DNA of 64,000 nucleotides from Cruorifilaria tuberocauda. Its lineage: Eukaryota > Nematoda > Chromadorea > Rhabditida > Onchocercidae. The number at the start of each line of letters is the position of its first letter. The stretch's first letter is position 1. The notes beneath the pieces are model-generated. The model saw only the letters and a list, made by a program, of their open reading frames with translations, was not told the origin of the DNA and ran no database searches. The stretch lies in the NCBI GenBank assembly GCA_013365365.1, contig JABVXU010000017.1, positions 124,001 through 188,000 on the forward strand, given 5' to 3'. The position numbers and the translations under genes are program-made. This document shows positions 12,301 to 23,355 of this stretch, in pieces.

Positions 12301-14304
12301 CGTCAAATACAAACAGAGGTTACCCCGCAATGTCATTCGCTAAATCACTTCATCCAACTAATCCACTCACTTATCAGATTGTTTGGATTATGACGGTAAA
12401 AGCTTGGAAACTTCCATATTATGATTTTATTTGAACTAAACATAAATCACATTTTAACTTGCTGTGTCGATTTTTTATCATCGTATTTCAAATTGCCATC
12501 CCGTTGCCTATCTTTATCGAGCTGCAGGTCATTTTTATAGGTTAGCTCTAGAAATTTTATTATTCAAAACATAGAAAACTCCTTTGCAAACAACAAAAAT
12601 TTTCAAAAATATACTGTGAATTTATCCCACTGTAGGAATACTTGAGATAAATTTTCGGAAAAATATTATGAGGAATAGCAAGATAAGCTAGAAACTTACG
12701 TTCGCTATCTTCGTGTTTGGGGAGGAATGAGATGTCTATGCCAATCGAACTAGAAACAGAGTCGTTAAAAGAAAAATTCGCTGATTTAATTCAATATAAA
12801 GGATCTCCAAAATCTGTTTTCAATAATTTTTAAGCAACCCACGAACAAAAATAAAATATTTCACCTGATCGTCGTCGTTCTTTCGTCATTTACATTTATA
12901 TTTGAGAATGAATTCCCAGCAGTAAACGTCAAGTTCTTTTCTAAAAGACATAAAAAAAAACAATATTTGAAACCATAAAGAGTCTAAAGAAAATAAAGAA
13001 CTATAATAATCATTTTTCTTAAACATGTTTTTTTAACGAAGTGCAACACGATAGACTTTTGTAAAGTTTTACGAGCATTGTATTAAAAAATTACTTCCAT
13101 CTGATTCAAAAATTTTATTGAAACTAGAATCTATTGTTTTTAATATTTTCGCCGAATGCTTGCTCTTTATATGTGAGCTGCCACTGTCAACAGCGCTTCG
13201 TAGAAATCGTCCTGAAAAATAGAAATGGAATGCTAGTTATCACCGCATTCCTATCTGCTGTTCAGTTAGGGGAAAAGGGATTTCATGATTTGACATATAT
13301 TTTAGAATGTTATAAAGATTCATCAAAAATGATTTTGCATAAAATCAAAACCTGAAAATTAAAATAACGGGAAAGAAGATGTAAAATACTTTTCTCTGCA
13401 GAAGCCGGCTGTGTTAAATGTGTTTGCTTCCATAACTGAGTGTCCTGCAAAATGTAAGCTGAAGAAGTTTTTATGTGTCATAAAATATCATAAAATAATC
13501 CAACATTCAAAATAGTGAAATAATAATTTTAATATTGTTTCACCATTATCAGTGCTGCTCTTCATTAATTTCTGAAGAAAGAGAAATAGGAAATTTTGAA
13601 AATTTGACAACTGCGGGGAATAAAACAGAATTTGCTTTAGTCATTCAATTTAAAATTGAATGTGTTAAATTTTTACTTAAATGCGGAGGTTCTCCAAAAT
13701 TAAATCTATACAATCAGATGCCTTAAAAGCTTGCTAATAGAGTATCAAAACTATTACTCAATTTCAAATAAAAAACAGATTCCAGATTGTTTCGTCAGTA
13801 TTCAACTGAGGCATTGCAAATTTACTAAAAAAAACTAAATTTCTTCTTTATAGATACTAAATTGAAATAACGATATAATTAGAAACTCATGCTTACTCTC
13901 TAATTTTAATACTTTTATTTTTGCTTTCAATACTTCCTAATTTTATTAATTGCAAACTCAATATTTTGAACAGTATTTTTGTATAGCATTTCATTGTAAA
14001 AGAAATATGTTATGAAAATTCAAAGTTAAAATTAATCTTCATTGAATATCTAAAATTTAACGAATATAAAATTTCATTTTCTACAAAGAATTGAGGAATA
14101 AATTTTAATCTGTATAAAAATAAGAAAAATGAAAATAGTAAGGTGATAAAAATAAGTAACCTGATAATCATCGTATATCACAGCAATACTATAGAGTGTA
14201 ATATTGGCGAACAAAATACTTAAACAGGCAATTAATAGTATCAAGACAAGATAGCGAATATTGTTAACGAAACAACAACAGCTGAGCCGCGAAGATTTCA
14301 GCAT
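9316..14304 (-). CDS. Major facilitator superfamily transporter, SLC17 (phosphate/organic anion) type
   Basis: A multi-pass carrier whose substrate cannot be told. Exon 1 (about 14304-14161) gives MLKSSRLSCCC and the first membrane span (LVLILLIACLSILFANITLY). An exon near 13445-13395 (DTQLWKQTHLTQPASAE) probably belongs to the first lumenal loop. Strong exons follow: about 12190-11970 (WTAPGIGMFSGSFSISWFLQ, with GGRR after a span), 11880-11765 (CMRFIQGLAFSSAFPMIASV), 11535-11240 (LAPLISWPVWAYIFAYDY), 10965-10760 (ITSFPVWAIWIAAYGYFLVV), 10600-10430, 10065-9875 and 9540-9316 (EWRVIFLMLSALLLISAAVF then FGSAVPEEWSK). The final motif and the LISWPVWAYIF and SFPVWAIW segments are typical of SLC17-like proteins. 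I could not find a phase-consistent junction between the 12.0-kb and 11.9-kb exons. The last intron contains an inverted copy of sequence from the CDK paralogue. Confidence 0.8.
9560..9661 (+). repeat. About 100-bp near-identical copy of 17530-17631, inverted
   Basis: The stretch inside the last transporter intron matches the reverse complement of 17530-17631 (inside the CDK paralogue) with only a handful of mismatches by eye. No transposon ends are visible at either copy. Confidence 0.85.
11178..11231 (+). repeat. 27-bp tandem duplication at a transporter splice donor
   Basis: Two adjacent 27-bp units, each beginning AGAAATGG and containing TGTATGCAATAG, differ at a few bases. They lie just inside the intron that follows the exon encoding NGLELNKIVAG. 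Confidence 0.85.
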
Positions 14305-14869
14305 TCGCTGTAAGTATTTTCGTTTTCATTCGCAATGTTTTCCAATGAAAATTTCCCATAGCGCTAACCGCAGATGAATCGAAACGGAGGAATCATTATT
14401 TTTTATACAAATTAAAGATTTCAAAAGAATTTTTCTATTTCTTCTGGGCTTAGTGAAACAAAGGCAAAAATTTATTATTATAGCTAAATATTCAAGTTTT
14501 TGATATTACAAGGAAAAAATGAAATGTTATTTTACATATTGAAATCTTGACACAAAAAAAACTTCAACAGTTGCAGCAATCTCGTCTGATTTTTTATTCA
14601 AATTTTGATAATTTGATAATTTTTTTATCATTCGATTATTGAAAATTTTGATAATTTGATTCGGATAACTGGTATCCATACAAAACTTAATAATCTATCT
14701 TCAATAAAACATCTCAAGTTTTAGTAAAACCTCTTCATATGTAAAATTTCTGCTTTTGAAAAATATTACCTATGTTAACACAAATTTGTTAATGTTAGCA
14801 TTTGTATTGATTTTATTGAAGCATTTTATTGAGGACAACAACTCAAATGCAAATGTTCCCCAAAAAAAG

Positions 14870-14920
14870 CCGATGGGATCTACATAAGCGCTGAGCAAAT
14901 TATCAAGATGGTCATCTTCA
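14870..14920 (-). pseudogene. Isolated 51-bp CDK exon fragment
   Basis: Bases 14870-14920 are identical to 17755-17805, in the same orientation, and encode the EDDHLDNLLSAYVDPIG segment of the CDK paralogue's sixth exon. Sequence on either side does not match. It is a displaced exon fragment, not a functional exon, as far as can be seen. Confidence 0.85.
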
Positions 14921-16696
14921 GTAATCGAATGCAATGGACAATCTAATACGCAACATATTAAAAAAGTTGAAAATATGTAAAAATAACTAGAATAAGAAAA
15001 TCTCAAATTCCTCAGTGCAATTCAAGTACAATAAATAGTATTCAAGAGAATGAGATTAGTTTGGCGGATTAGATTAATAGGTGACAATAGCAATAGCAAA
15101 ATGATCAATGACAGCTAGTGGACACAGGGAGGTAAAAGGGCAAAAGGGGAAGAAAGTACAAGGAGAGTGTGGTGAATAGATCAATTCTTCCACTTAAGTC
15201 TCATTTTTGCAGGCGAGTTAGCTGAAGATCGCATATTACATGATTGTGCGTGATAAGAAAGCATAAACTTGTCCACTACACCACTGTCATCCTCATCAAT
15301 GATTTAGGCGATGCTGACCACAGATAAGAAGAATGAATTCAACATTTTCACCAGCATTACGGATATGCTGTCAGATGACTTCTTGATTATATGTGAGTAG
15401 AATTCGAACATTTTAATACGAATTGAAATTACTCGATGATATTTTCAATCAGGAAATAAATAAAATAATTTTACGACCACTTCTTGAATTGGACGATCAA
15501 TATTTTAGTGGATAATTGGTTTAATTTGCATCTGGCATATACATATTCCGCAAAATTTACTTTTTATAAAGAGCATTCTAATATTCTTTGACCTTCGCTG
15601 CAAAATTCTTGAATTTCAATGCATAGGTGAAATGTAAATAAACCAGTTTTGATCAAAGCTTGATTAATGTATGATGGGATGAGAAAACAAAGGAAAACAA
15701 GTTTTTGATTGATTAACTTGGTACTGACCAGGTAGAAGTGTCGCAAAATGATGACTAACAGAACGATCCAACATTTATTCGTGAAAATGTAATCAGTAAG
15801 TTCATACATCTATAGTATATATATCGAAGCACGGGAAAAAGATTCGAAAATTATCGGAGGCATATCAGTAAATGTCATTGAAGATCAATTTTCTCCAATT
15901 ACAAAACAGTCAAACTATTCAACAACTGTCATTTAAGATCGGAAAACTTTCTAGAGCTCATCTGTAATAACGAGTGTTCGAAAAGCGGCTAAGATATTTA
16001 GAAAAATAAGTTGAATAACAAATATTTTTGTTATTGATTGAAAAATGGAGGAAGTGAAGGGAAAAGGGATGAGTGCATGTAAACACAGAAGTGGTTACGT
16101 GGAACTAAAGAGATATCTCGGAGAAGAGACTGAGGAGGCATGATGAAACTTCAGTCATTCGGCTAATCATGCAAAATATAAATTTCAAACAAATAACAAG
16201 GCATGTTAAAATCAAATGTAAATGAAATGAATACCTAACCGAAAGCTTTCCTCCATCATTCTCAACAATTAAACACACGAAAGAGAGCGTAGAGTGGAAG
16301 CCACTCGCTTAATTCCATACCAAACGAGATGAGATCAACGGTGCTGTGCAGAAGAGAAAATGCATGTACAACATACATTGCGTATATGTATATGATTACA
16401 TGTGCGCAGACTGTCGGTGCATTCTGCCCGCCTCACTTGGCAGTGTGGTAGAAAAAGCAAGTAACTGTAAAATTTTAGCGACTCAGCAACCGCTTCACGC
16501 TGCCGTTGGCGTTCTCACCTATCATAATAACACCTCTACATCATAAGATTATCTCATCAAGCGATAAGCATTCCATGAAAATTCCATAGATTTTTTCATT
16601 AAACATCGATGTATGGAATAATAAATCAATTTTGATTGTTATGGGTAGAATCGACTCATTGCAAATTTCAGGAAGCACTAATTTTTTTTAAGTTTA

Positions 16697-16825
16697 GGAA
16701 CATTATAGGTGAATTATAGGGGAACATTATAGGTGAAAGACGAGGTTAGATAACAAGAGCATTATAAAATGAATGTACGTGTCACGCCATAAACATTAAA
16801 GCGAAAAGTAAATGTACGTGTCACG
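16697..16825 (+). repeat. Two pairs of short direct repeats
   Basis: A 17-bp unit (GGAACATTATAGGTGAA) occurs at 16697-16713 and 16721-16737. A 15-bp unit (AATGTACGTGTCACG) occurs at 16772-16786 and 16811-16825. They could be leftover slippage duplications or a pair of binding sites; no function is evident. Confidence 0.7.
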
Positions 16826-17270
16826 TCGTCATGTTTTCTACAGCAATGGAACAATCATACAATTATCACAACAAACTAATGCATCAAAATGAAATATGTT
16901 GCATGTTGCTGTCAATAATTGCGTTTTGCGAATATAGTTCTGAAATATCCTGTTAAAATAGAGGTAATTTATTTCAATCGAATGAAAATATCACATGAAA
17001 TCAAGAGTAGAATAACAGAGACAGCAGCATAAATAAAATAATACAATGACTAATTGCATTCACGGAGATGAATTCATTTTCTTCAAATCTTCATATCTCT
17101 CAACATTATTGACTCATGTCAAATCAATATACCTTAGCTGACTTCTTCAGTAAACAATGATTTTATGTATAAAATTAAAATGGCATACAAATCATGCTTC
17201 GCTCACATATTTCTTGCTAACTAGTCTAGTCGTCTTCAATTAGATTTTCAAGCCAAGGCCTGTGAGGCAT

Positions 17271-19796
17271 TCACATTGTCCCATCGTAATCACCAGCTGG
17301 ACGATCCAAATCAGAATAGTAGAAATGTTTGAGAAGTTGTATGACTGATGCGCGCTTTGCTGGACCGCCTGTAAGCAAAAGCTGAAAGCGCAAGAAAAGT
17401 TGTATTTATTAGCGCATATAATTTGACATGCTATTCTCGAGCTTTCGACAATTTTTTGTTTTCAAGCTATCTTGATAGCAATAAACGTTCCAGTCATACA
17501 GTATTATTGAATCATATGTCAAAAGTATAAAAACATTAAGAGTTAGCAAGATGAAAACTACACTGGATTTTAATCCGCTATAATAATTGTCAGCATATGA
17601 TTATTATATCAATTCTTACCATTTTCAATTCATCACTCATCATCTGGTGCTTCATCTCAATTTTAATGAAAATGTGCAGGATCAATTTCTACAAAACAAT
17701 TGAATTGTTTTTATGTTCAAGTGAGTCATTAAACGAACTCCAATTATGGCGATACCGATGGGATCTACATAAGCGCTGAGCAAATTATCAAGATGGTCAT
17801 CTTCATAACGAGGAAATATAATAGCCGAATAGTATGGTAGTTCCGCTACTCCTTTCCAAACCTCTTCTGTGGGCGTTTTGAATCGTCTGACAAGAAAGCA
17901 TTGTATTATAAATTATTAAATTCCGATATGCAAAGCATATAAAATAGTAGTATAAGGAATTGTTTTAATTAATGATCTTACAAATACAGTTATAAAGTGA
18001 ATTAAAAATTTTTTGAAGCTCTGAATTTCTAAAGCAAAATTAACAAATAAGTTATATAATATAACTTGTTATATTGTTATAAATTATATAATTTCATTTA
18101 TTTAGCAAAAGAAATAGAGAGAAAAGAAAAACCAACGAAAATATTTCTTTTAGCTGACTTGTCAGTGATGCTCCAGGAAAAAGAATATCTTTCGTGGCCA
18201 TTTCAGCAAATATGCATCCAATACTCCGCATACCGACTGCTGGAGTGTATCGAAGCATTCCAAGAAGTATTTCAGGTGCTCTATACGCTTGTATCACTAC
18301 CTTAATTTTTATATATTTAAAAAAGTAGAACAGGCAATGTTCCATGCAGAGCAATAATTATGCAAAATAAAACTTCATGTTCCGAGATAAGTTAACAAAA
18401 CGAAGTCTAAATTAGTTATAAAGAACATATATGATTCACTTGATTTATATAAGCATGCACTGGTATATTGAATTCTCTCGCTAAACGAAGATCTGCAATT
18501 TTGATAGCGCCATAAGTATTGAGCAAGAGATTTGATGGTTTCATGTCACGATGCAAAATGACTCGTTGATAACAATAGCAGATTCCTTGAAGGATTTGAT
18601 ATTGAAATGATTTCTGCTAAAATACTTCAACTTGAATTGTACATCTGATTGGTTATATGCAATATGTATTACCATATTATTCGTCATTAATTTAATAAAC
18701 ATGTCAGAGACAACACATAATTAGTTATTTGTTAGTTCGATATTAGTTCTTAATTAGTTAATAAACATTATCTCTAAGATCGTGGCATAAATGAGAGAAT
18801 TCTAAATCAATAGACTTATATCAGATAGATTCATTTTAGCTGACGACATTATTTATTAATCAAAATACTAGATCTAGATGTTTAATTTAATGAGTTCGTT
18901 GGCGATGACGGAATCGTGTGATAAGCAAGATAGCCAGTCATTTTTTATCTTCCAAATGAAGTCGATAATGTCAGCTGATCAGTCCTTTTTTTTTCTCTGG
19001 TTAGATTACTGCTCGATACGGTACAGTTAGAATTAAATCGTAAGTTTTAATATGCATAAAATTAAATGTAGATAAATAATGCATAATAAGACAGTAAGTA
19101 TTACAAGCCATCTTTCCATGAAGACATTCTTGAGTAACTGTTGCAAATAATTCCGCAAGTCGATATGCAAGTATTCGAAAGCTAAATGTACATTTGTCTC
19201 ATCGAAAATTACTTCTTCAAGTCTAAAAATATGCATGCTAAAAAAAGGAAATGCTTTAATAAAAACAAAACAGAAATGTTGATTTATGTCTGCTCGATAC
19301 TTAAATATTCTAAGAAATTTTTAATTTTGCTCACTAACCGTACAGTATTTGGATGATTGAATTCTCTCATAACTGATATTTCACAGTGAGTATAAACCCA
19401 TCGGAAGTTCTGTCAAAACAAAGACATTTTAAAGCAACGAGCTTTCCGGTTCGAATGTTAGCTGTTTGAAGACCAAGCCGAAACTGCCCCAATCAACTAA
19501 TTTTACATATCTTACTGCAATTTTGTAATTGAATAAGAATAAAACGTGCAAAAAAATTTTAATTAAATGTTTAAGACATTTGCAATCCTTTCTCAAAGAT
19601 CGCATTGGGCAAAAGAAATGATGCCATCGAGATGGAAAGTGATGCTGTTGGGGGTGAGATATCCTCTCAGTGTTATCTTTTTAAAATGCAGGGAATACTT
19701 TCCGCAAAAGAAACGATTTACCAGTAAGTAATAGTTACCTTTACTGATCGTCTCTATTTTGGAATAATACTGCAATCCGTCTTCCGAAGTGATCAT
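17271..19796 (-). pseudogene. Degenerate CDK1-like kinase paralogue (probable pseudogene)
   Basis: It has the same seven-exon order as the intact CDK1 immediately upstream, so it is a tandem duplicate. Exon 1 (19796-19738) gives LQYYSKIETISKG. The ATP-loop and lysine exon (about 19510-19340) reads WGSFGLVFK, then TGKLVALKC in another frame, then EISVMREFNHPNTVR in a third frame, so at least two frameshifts are present. Later exons stay open: LAFEYLHIDLRNYLQQ (about 19200), VILHRDMKPSNLL with IADLRLAREF (about 18610-18440), [20 protein letters not shown] (about 18280), WKGVAELPYYS (about 17850-17740), and a last exon ending RPAGDYDGTM. The catalytic DFG has become DLR, which would abolish normal magnesium binding. 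A divergent pseudokinase rescued by unusual splicing is less likely but possible given the long open exons. Confidence 0.75.
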
Positions 19797-20145
19797 ATCT
19801 AAACGATATATAGGAAAATTAATAATTCTCTCCTTTCAAAGATTCCAGCCTGAATTTGAAATCAAAGCAATCCACTTGATGATGTATTGTAGAATTTTGA
19901 AGTTTCCAAATCTTGGGAAAGAAAAAGAAAACAAGAACCATCAGCACACGGAAAAAATCATCTACGGCCTTTCGCTCGCAACAGTGGTAGATCCTAATGA
20001 TCTCATATTCTTATAAATTGTGAAAGATGAAGTCATATTTATTTTCAAAAAGATCAAAAGTTGATGTTGGGATGGACAGGACTTCGTAACATAACGACTA
20101 TGAATAATGCATAAGTCGTTCTTATATGCATAAAACTATGAGCTT

Positions 20146-20338
20146 GGACTCTAAGTCTGTCATGCTATTACGGTTCTCTTTTATCTCATCCTACTGCACA
20201 TATTGCGATATCAATGGTGTTTTGCCTTGTTCATGTGCATAGGACTCGACGCATCCCATGCTATTACTGAATGCTTTACTTCTCTCCACTGCACATATCG
20301 TACTATCAATTTATTATAACCGTGCTTATATGCGTTAG
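20146..20338 (+). repeat. Diverged tandem repeat, unit about 97 bp
   Basis: Two units starting GGACTC (20146 and 20243) share CATGCTATTAC, ACTGCACATAT, TATCAAT and an ending like CTTATATGC. The bases just before 20146 resemble the end of a unit, so slightly more than two copies exist. Similarity is clear but imperfect. Confidence 0.7.
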
Positions 20339-20597
20339 TCCATAAGCAGGATCTTGACATTCATGTAAACGAAAGAGCAGAAAAAACATGTGAAAACCAT
20401 TTATTGTTTAGAAAACTTAGCTGATAATATTGGAACCAGAATCTATTACCATTTCTTTATGACCAATAATCCCATATGCAATGAAAAAGCATTGTAAGAT
20501 TAATGTAAAATTAAATGAATGCTCTGGAAACCATTAAAAATTTGAATAGAATTTCTTCTGTAAGGTAGCCTTTCTTTCAAATGAAAAATAACAAAAA

Positions 20598-20619
20598 ATA
20601 TATATATATATATATATAC
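20598..20619 (+). repeat. AT dinucleotide microsatellite
   Basis: About eleven uninterrupted AT units downstream of CDK1. Confidence 0.9.
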
Positions 20620-20871
20620 ATGTGTTGTTGTTACATAGCACCATTTTACAAGTAAAAGTGAAAGCACATTTAAAAAATTTATTTTATTCAATAGGAAAAA
20701 GATGACAATAATTCAATAACCTGCATTGTACCTGATGAAGCAAAATCAAGATACATATGTAAAGAATCTTAAAAAAAACCATTTTCTTCAAATACAATAA
20801 GCTTATATATCAAGAACGAATAGAATAACTGAAAGCGCAGCCATTTTGTTATGAAAGAATATAAGATAAAA

Positions 20872-22787
20872 TCAAATGCATCGAGGTGGTAAGACCAATG
20901 TCCCGTCGTAACTACCAGCCGGAAGTTTCTTTCGGTCAACGTCATCAAAGTATGGATTTTTCAAGAGCTGTTTCGCTGATATTCGCTGTGCCGGATCGTA
21001 AGTAAGCATGTTCTGTCAAAAACATATAGTAAATGCAAAATTAGAAGTAATTTTTGTCTAGGAAAATCATCAAGACTTGAAAACTTCAAATTCCCAATGA
21101 ATAATTCTTACGCGCAAAATCTGGATGGCTTCAGGATCCATGTAAGGATCAAGAATTTTGCCCAGACCATCTTCTTTCCACTGAGGGAATGACATTTTAA
21201 AATCCGGAAGTTGAGTAACTCCTCGCCACATATCTTCGGTTGGGGTCGACATTATTCTAAAAAAAGATCAGAGGAGATATTTAAAAAACTTAGAAAAAAT
21301 AAATAATAAAAACAAACCGGAAAATACGAAAAATTTGATCAATTTCCGAGTCACCCTGAAATAGTGGTACTTTTGTAGCCATTTCGGCAGCAATGCATCC
21401 AATGCTCCATATATCAACTCCCATCGAATAGCGAGTTGCACCAAGAAGTACTTCAGGAGCCCGATACCAGAGAGTAACAATCTGTTAAAGGCGAAATTTA
21501 ATACGTTGTAATTTAAGGAACTTTTATAATAAACTTCTTGTATATGAAAGTGCAAGTTAAAAATGAAATAACTTACTTCATGAGTATAAGCCCTTATTGG
21601 AATACCGATAGCTCTTGCTAGACCAAAATCCGCAAGTTTGATGGCACCATTTTGGTCCACTAGTAAATTCTGTGGCTTCAAATCCCGATGAAGAACACGC
21701 CTCTGATGGCAGAAGCAAATAGCTTGCAATATTTGATATAAGTAAGATTTTTGCTGCAAGAACAAATTTCTTTTCATAATTCAGTTTATTGGACATGCCA
21801 CAACCATTTCTACAAATACATACTATCATTTCCGCTTAGTATATTCGCTTATTGAAAGAAAGTCTCAATAAGTACAACCGATTCTCTTCAAGTACTGACC
21901 TGTTCTTTGTTCATCAGCTCACAGTCAGGAATTGTATCAATGTATTTCTTCAAATCCATATACAGAAATTCAAAAATTAAGTACAACCGATTCTCTTCAA
22001 GTATGATTTCTTCAAGACTGAAATCTTAGCCAATATCGGTGATATAACTTGGATAATAAACTGTAGTTAATACACCCATAATTGCCTGATGAATGTCCTG
22101 GTTTTGAAACAGCTCTTTCCCGTCACAACCATTGTTAAAATGTATACCTTCATTAGAAGGTTTTTCTGCAGATTTTTCTAGAAAGTGATTACTGAAAAAC
22201 CAACGCAACGATGTTTGGATGTGTTAATTCTCGAAGTAATGAAATTTCTCGAATTGCTGTAGCTGGAACACCTTCATCTTCATTTTCCAAACGAATCTTT
22301 TTCATTGCAACCATTTTTCCCGATCGTTTATCGATACCTTTGTAAACGACTCCATATGTTCCTAATAATATTTTGAAAAACTATTTAATATGCTGTAGAA
22401 AGTTAAAACTTTCATGAAATCATTCTAGATTACTATGTATTTCAAATTCTAAGCCATAAATTAATAGGGGTACAAAAGAAACTGGTTTGGACAGCACTGA
22501 TACAACAGAATAGAAACACACAGTAATCAGAAAGGACACGAATCAATTAAACAGCAGCATGTGGTACCCACTAATATTCATTACAGCATAACGATTTAAT
22601 TGATCAAGCAAAATGATGTACTTCATTACTAAATCTTCATTAACTAACATGAACCGATTCATTATCAATATATATGCCGCAGTGAAAGTGTTTCCAGTAA
22701 TTGTACGATGAAAAAATTAAAAAAAGTACCTTCACCAATTTTCTCAACTCGACTATAATTTTGCAAAGCACTTTCTCCCAAATCCAT
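20872..22787 (-). CDS. CDK1: Cyclin-dependent kinase 1 (Cdc2) orthologue
   Basis: The serine/threonine kinase that drives entry into mitosis with B-type cyclins. Seven exons: about 22787-22728, 22365-22205, 22020-21900, 21755-21590, 21485-21328, 21255-21112 and 21012-20872, about 320 residues. The glycine loop (GEGTYGVV) keeps the inhibitory Thr-Tyr pair; the ATP lysine is in VAMKKIRLE. The cyclin helix reads PATAIRE instead of PSTAIRE. Also present are [15 protein letters not shown], the T-loop [13 protein letters not shown] with the activating Thr, [13 protein letters not shown], and a C-terminal extension ending PPRCI. The start at 22787 is the first ATG before the conserved [11 protein letters not shown] 26-bp piece of exon 3 is repeated at the start of intron 3. 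CDK1 is preferred over CDK2 on overall feel; a CDK2/3-type paralogue is not excluded. Confidence 0.9.
21871..22003 (+). repeat. 26-bp repeat of CDK1 exon 3 at its own splice donor
   Basis: The exon 3 piece encoding LEENRLYL (about 21979-22003) recurs at about 21871-21895, immediately inside intron 3 after the GT. This is a direct repeat of about 25-26 identical bases. Confidence 0.85.
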
Positions 22788-23256
22788 CCTCTATACCGCT
22801 AGAAATAGGAAAGGTCAATAAGTTTTATTCCTGAAAATCGAACAAATTATTTAATCACAAATAACAGTTCAACATCGATTAAATTTTAAAAACGCAAAAA
22901 TAAAAATAAGGTATTGGTAAATATTCAATAATTGATTAAATTTTTTATAACAGTAACCACAATAAGTGTCAATTTTATTCAAATTCTAACTCACTTCCGA
23001 ATATAAAAATTAGGAATGGAAAGTATAGAAAATCATTACAGAAAATTAGATTAGATAATAGAGAAAAGTCACTTGGTAACATTTAATCTGAATATTGCGC
23101 TTAAGTATCTTTTGACCGCCTATCATCAAGCGATCAGGCGAATAATACTAATAAAAAGTGATGAAATGAAAATTTATATCTTTTTTTCTATTCAAAAATT
23201 TTGGAAAATTAGTAAAATAAATCCTAAGTATGGAGAAAAGTAATGAGTAGGGATAC
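22788..23256. other. Region upstream of CDK1
   Basis: AT-rich, no coding exon seen; it should hold the CDK1 promoter or trans-splice region and the 3' end of the next minus-strand transcript. Confidence 0.4.
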
Positions 23257-23355
23257 TTAATACCAGCCAAAGCCAGTCATTTTATCAAAAGGATCGCCTC
23301 TCTCATTTCCGAAAGGTTGCAATGACAATAAATTTAAGGCGTGAACCATTGAAAT
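23257..23355 (-). CDS. Possible terminal exon of an unassigned gene
   Basis: A 99-bp open stretch preceded by an acceptor (TTTAG) ends at TAA and encodes ISMVHALNLLSLQPFG followed by NERGDPFDKMTGFGWY. It could stand alone from the ATG at 23349 (30 residues). The closing FDKMTGFGWY resembles orcokinin-like neuropeptide endings in nematodes, but there is no dibasic cleavage site or amidation glycine arrangement to confirm this, and I could not find the upstream exons. It may equally be the end of a small conserved protein I do not recognise. Confidence 0.3.
   Translation of the reverse strand: MSMVHALNLLSLQPFGNERGDPFDKMTGFGWY

Larger units (their letters stand above)
14305..17270. other. Long intergenic region with one CDK fragment and short repeats
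   Basis: About 3 kb without a convincing gene between the transporter start and the end of the CDK paralogue. It contains imperfect TTTGATAA-type repeats near 14595-14665, a 51-bp CDK-derived fragment at 14870-14920, and two pairs of short direct repeats near 16.7-16.8 kb. Other open frames are short and lack supporting splice structure. Confidence 0.5.
19797..20871. other. Spacer between CDK1 and its degenerate paralogue
   Basis: No coding exon seen. It holds a diverged tandem repeat (20146-20338) and an AT dinucleotide run (20598-20619), and probably the CDK1 3' untranslated region. Confidence 0.5.

Noticed and set aside
14590..14670. TTTGATAA-like array as a CRISPR or satellite
   Set aside because: Units are irregular and only a few bases long; it is simple AT-rich repetition.
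14770..15006. Open frame containing EDDHLDNLLSAYVDPIG as a separate gene
   Set aside because: The recognisable part is exactly the 51-bp copied CDK fragment; the rest is random sequence around it.
15564..15809. 81-codon hydrophobic minus-strand frame as a membrane protein
   Set aside because: Hydrophobic frames are common in AT-rich DNA; no start context, splice sites or family resemblance.
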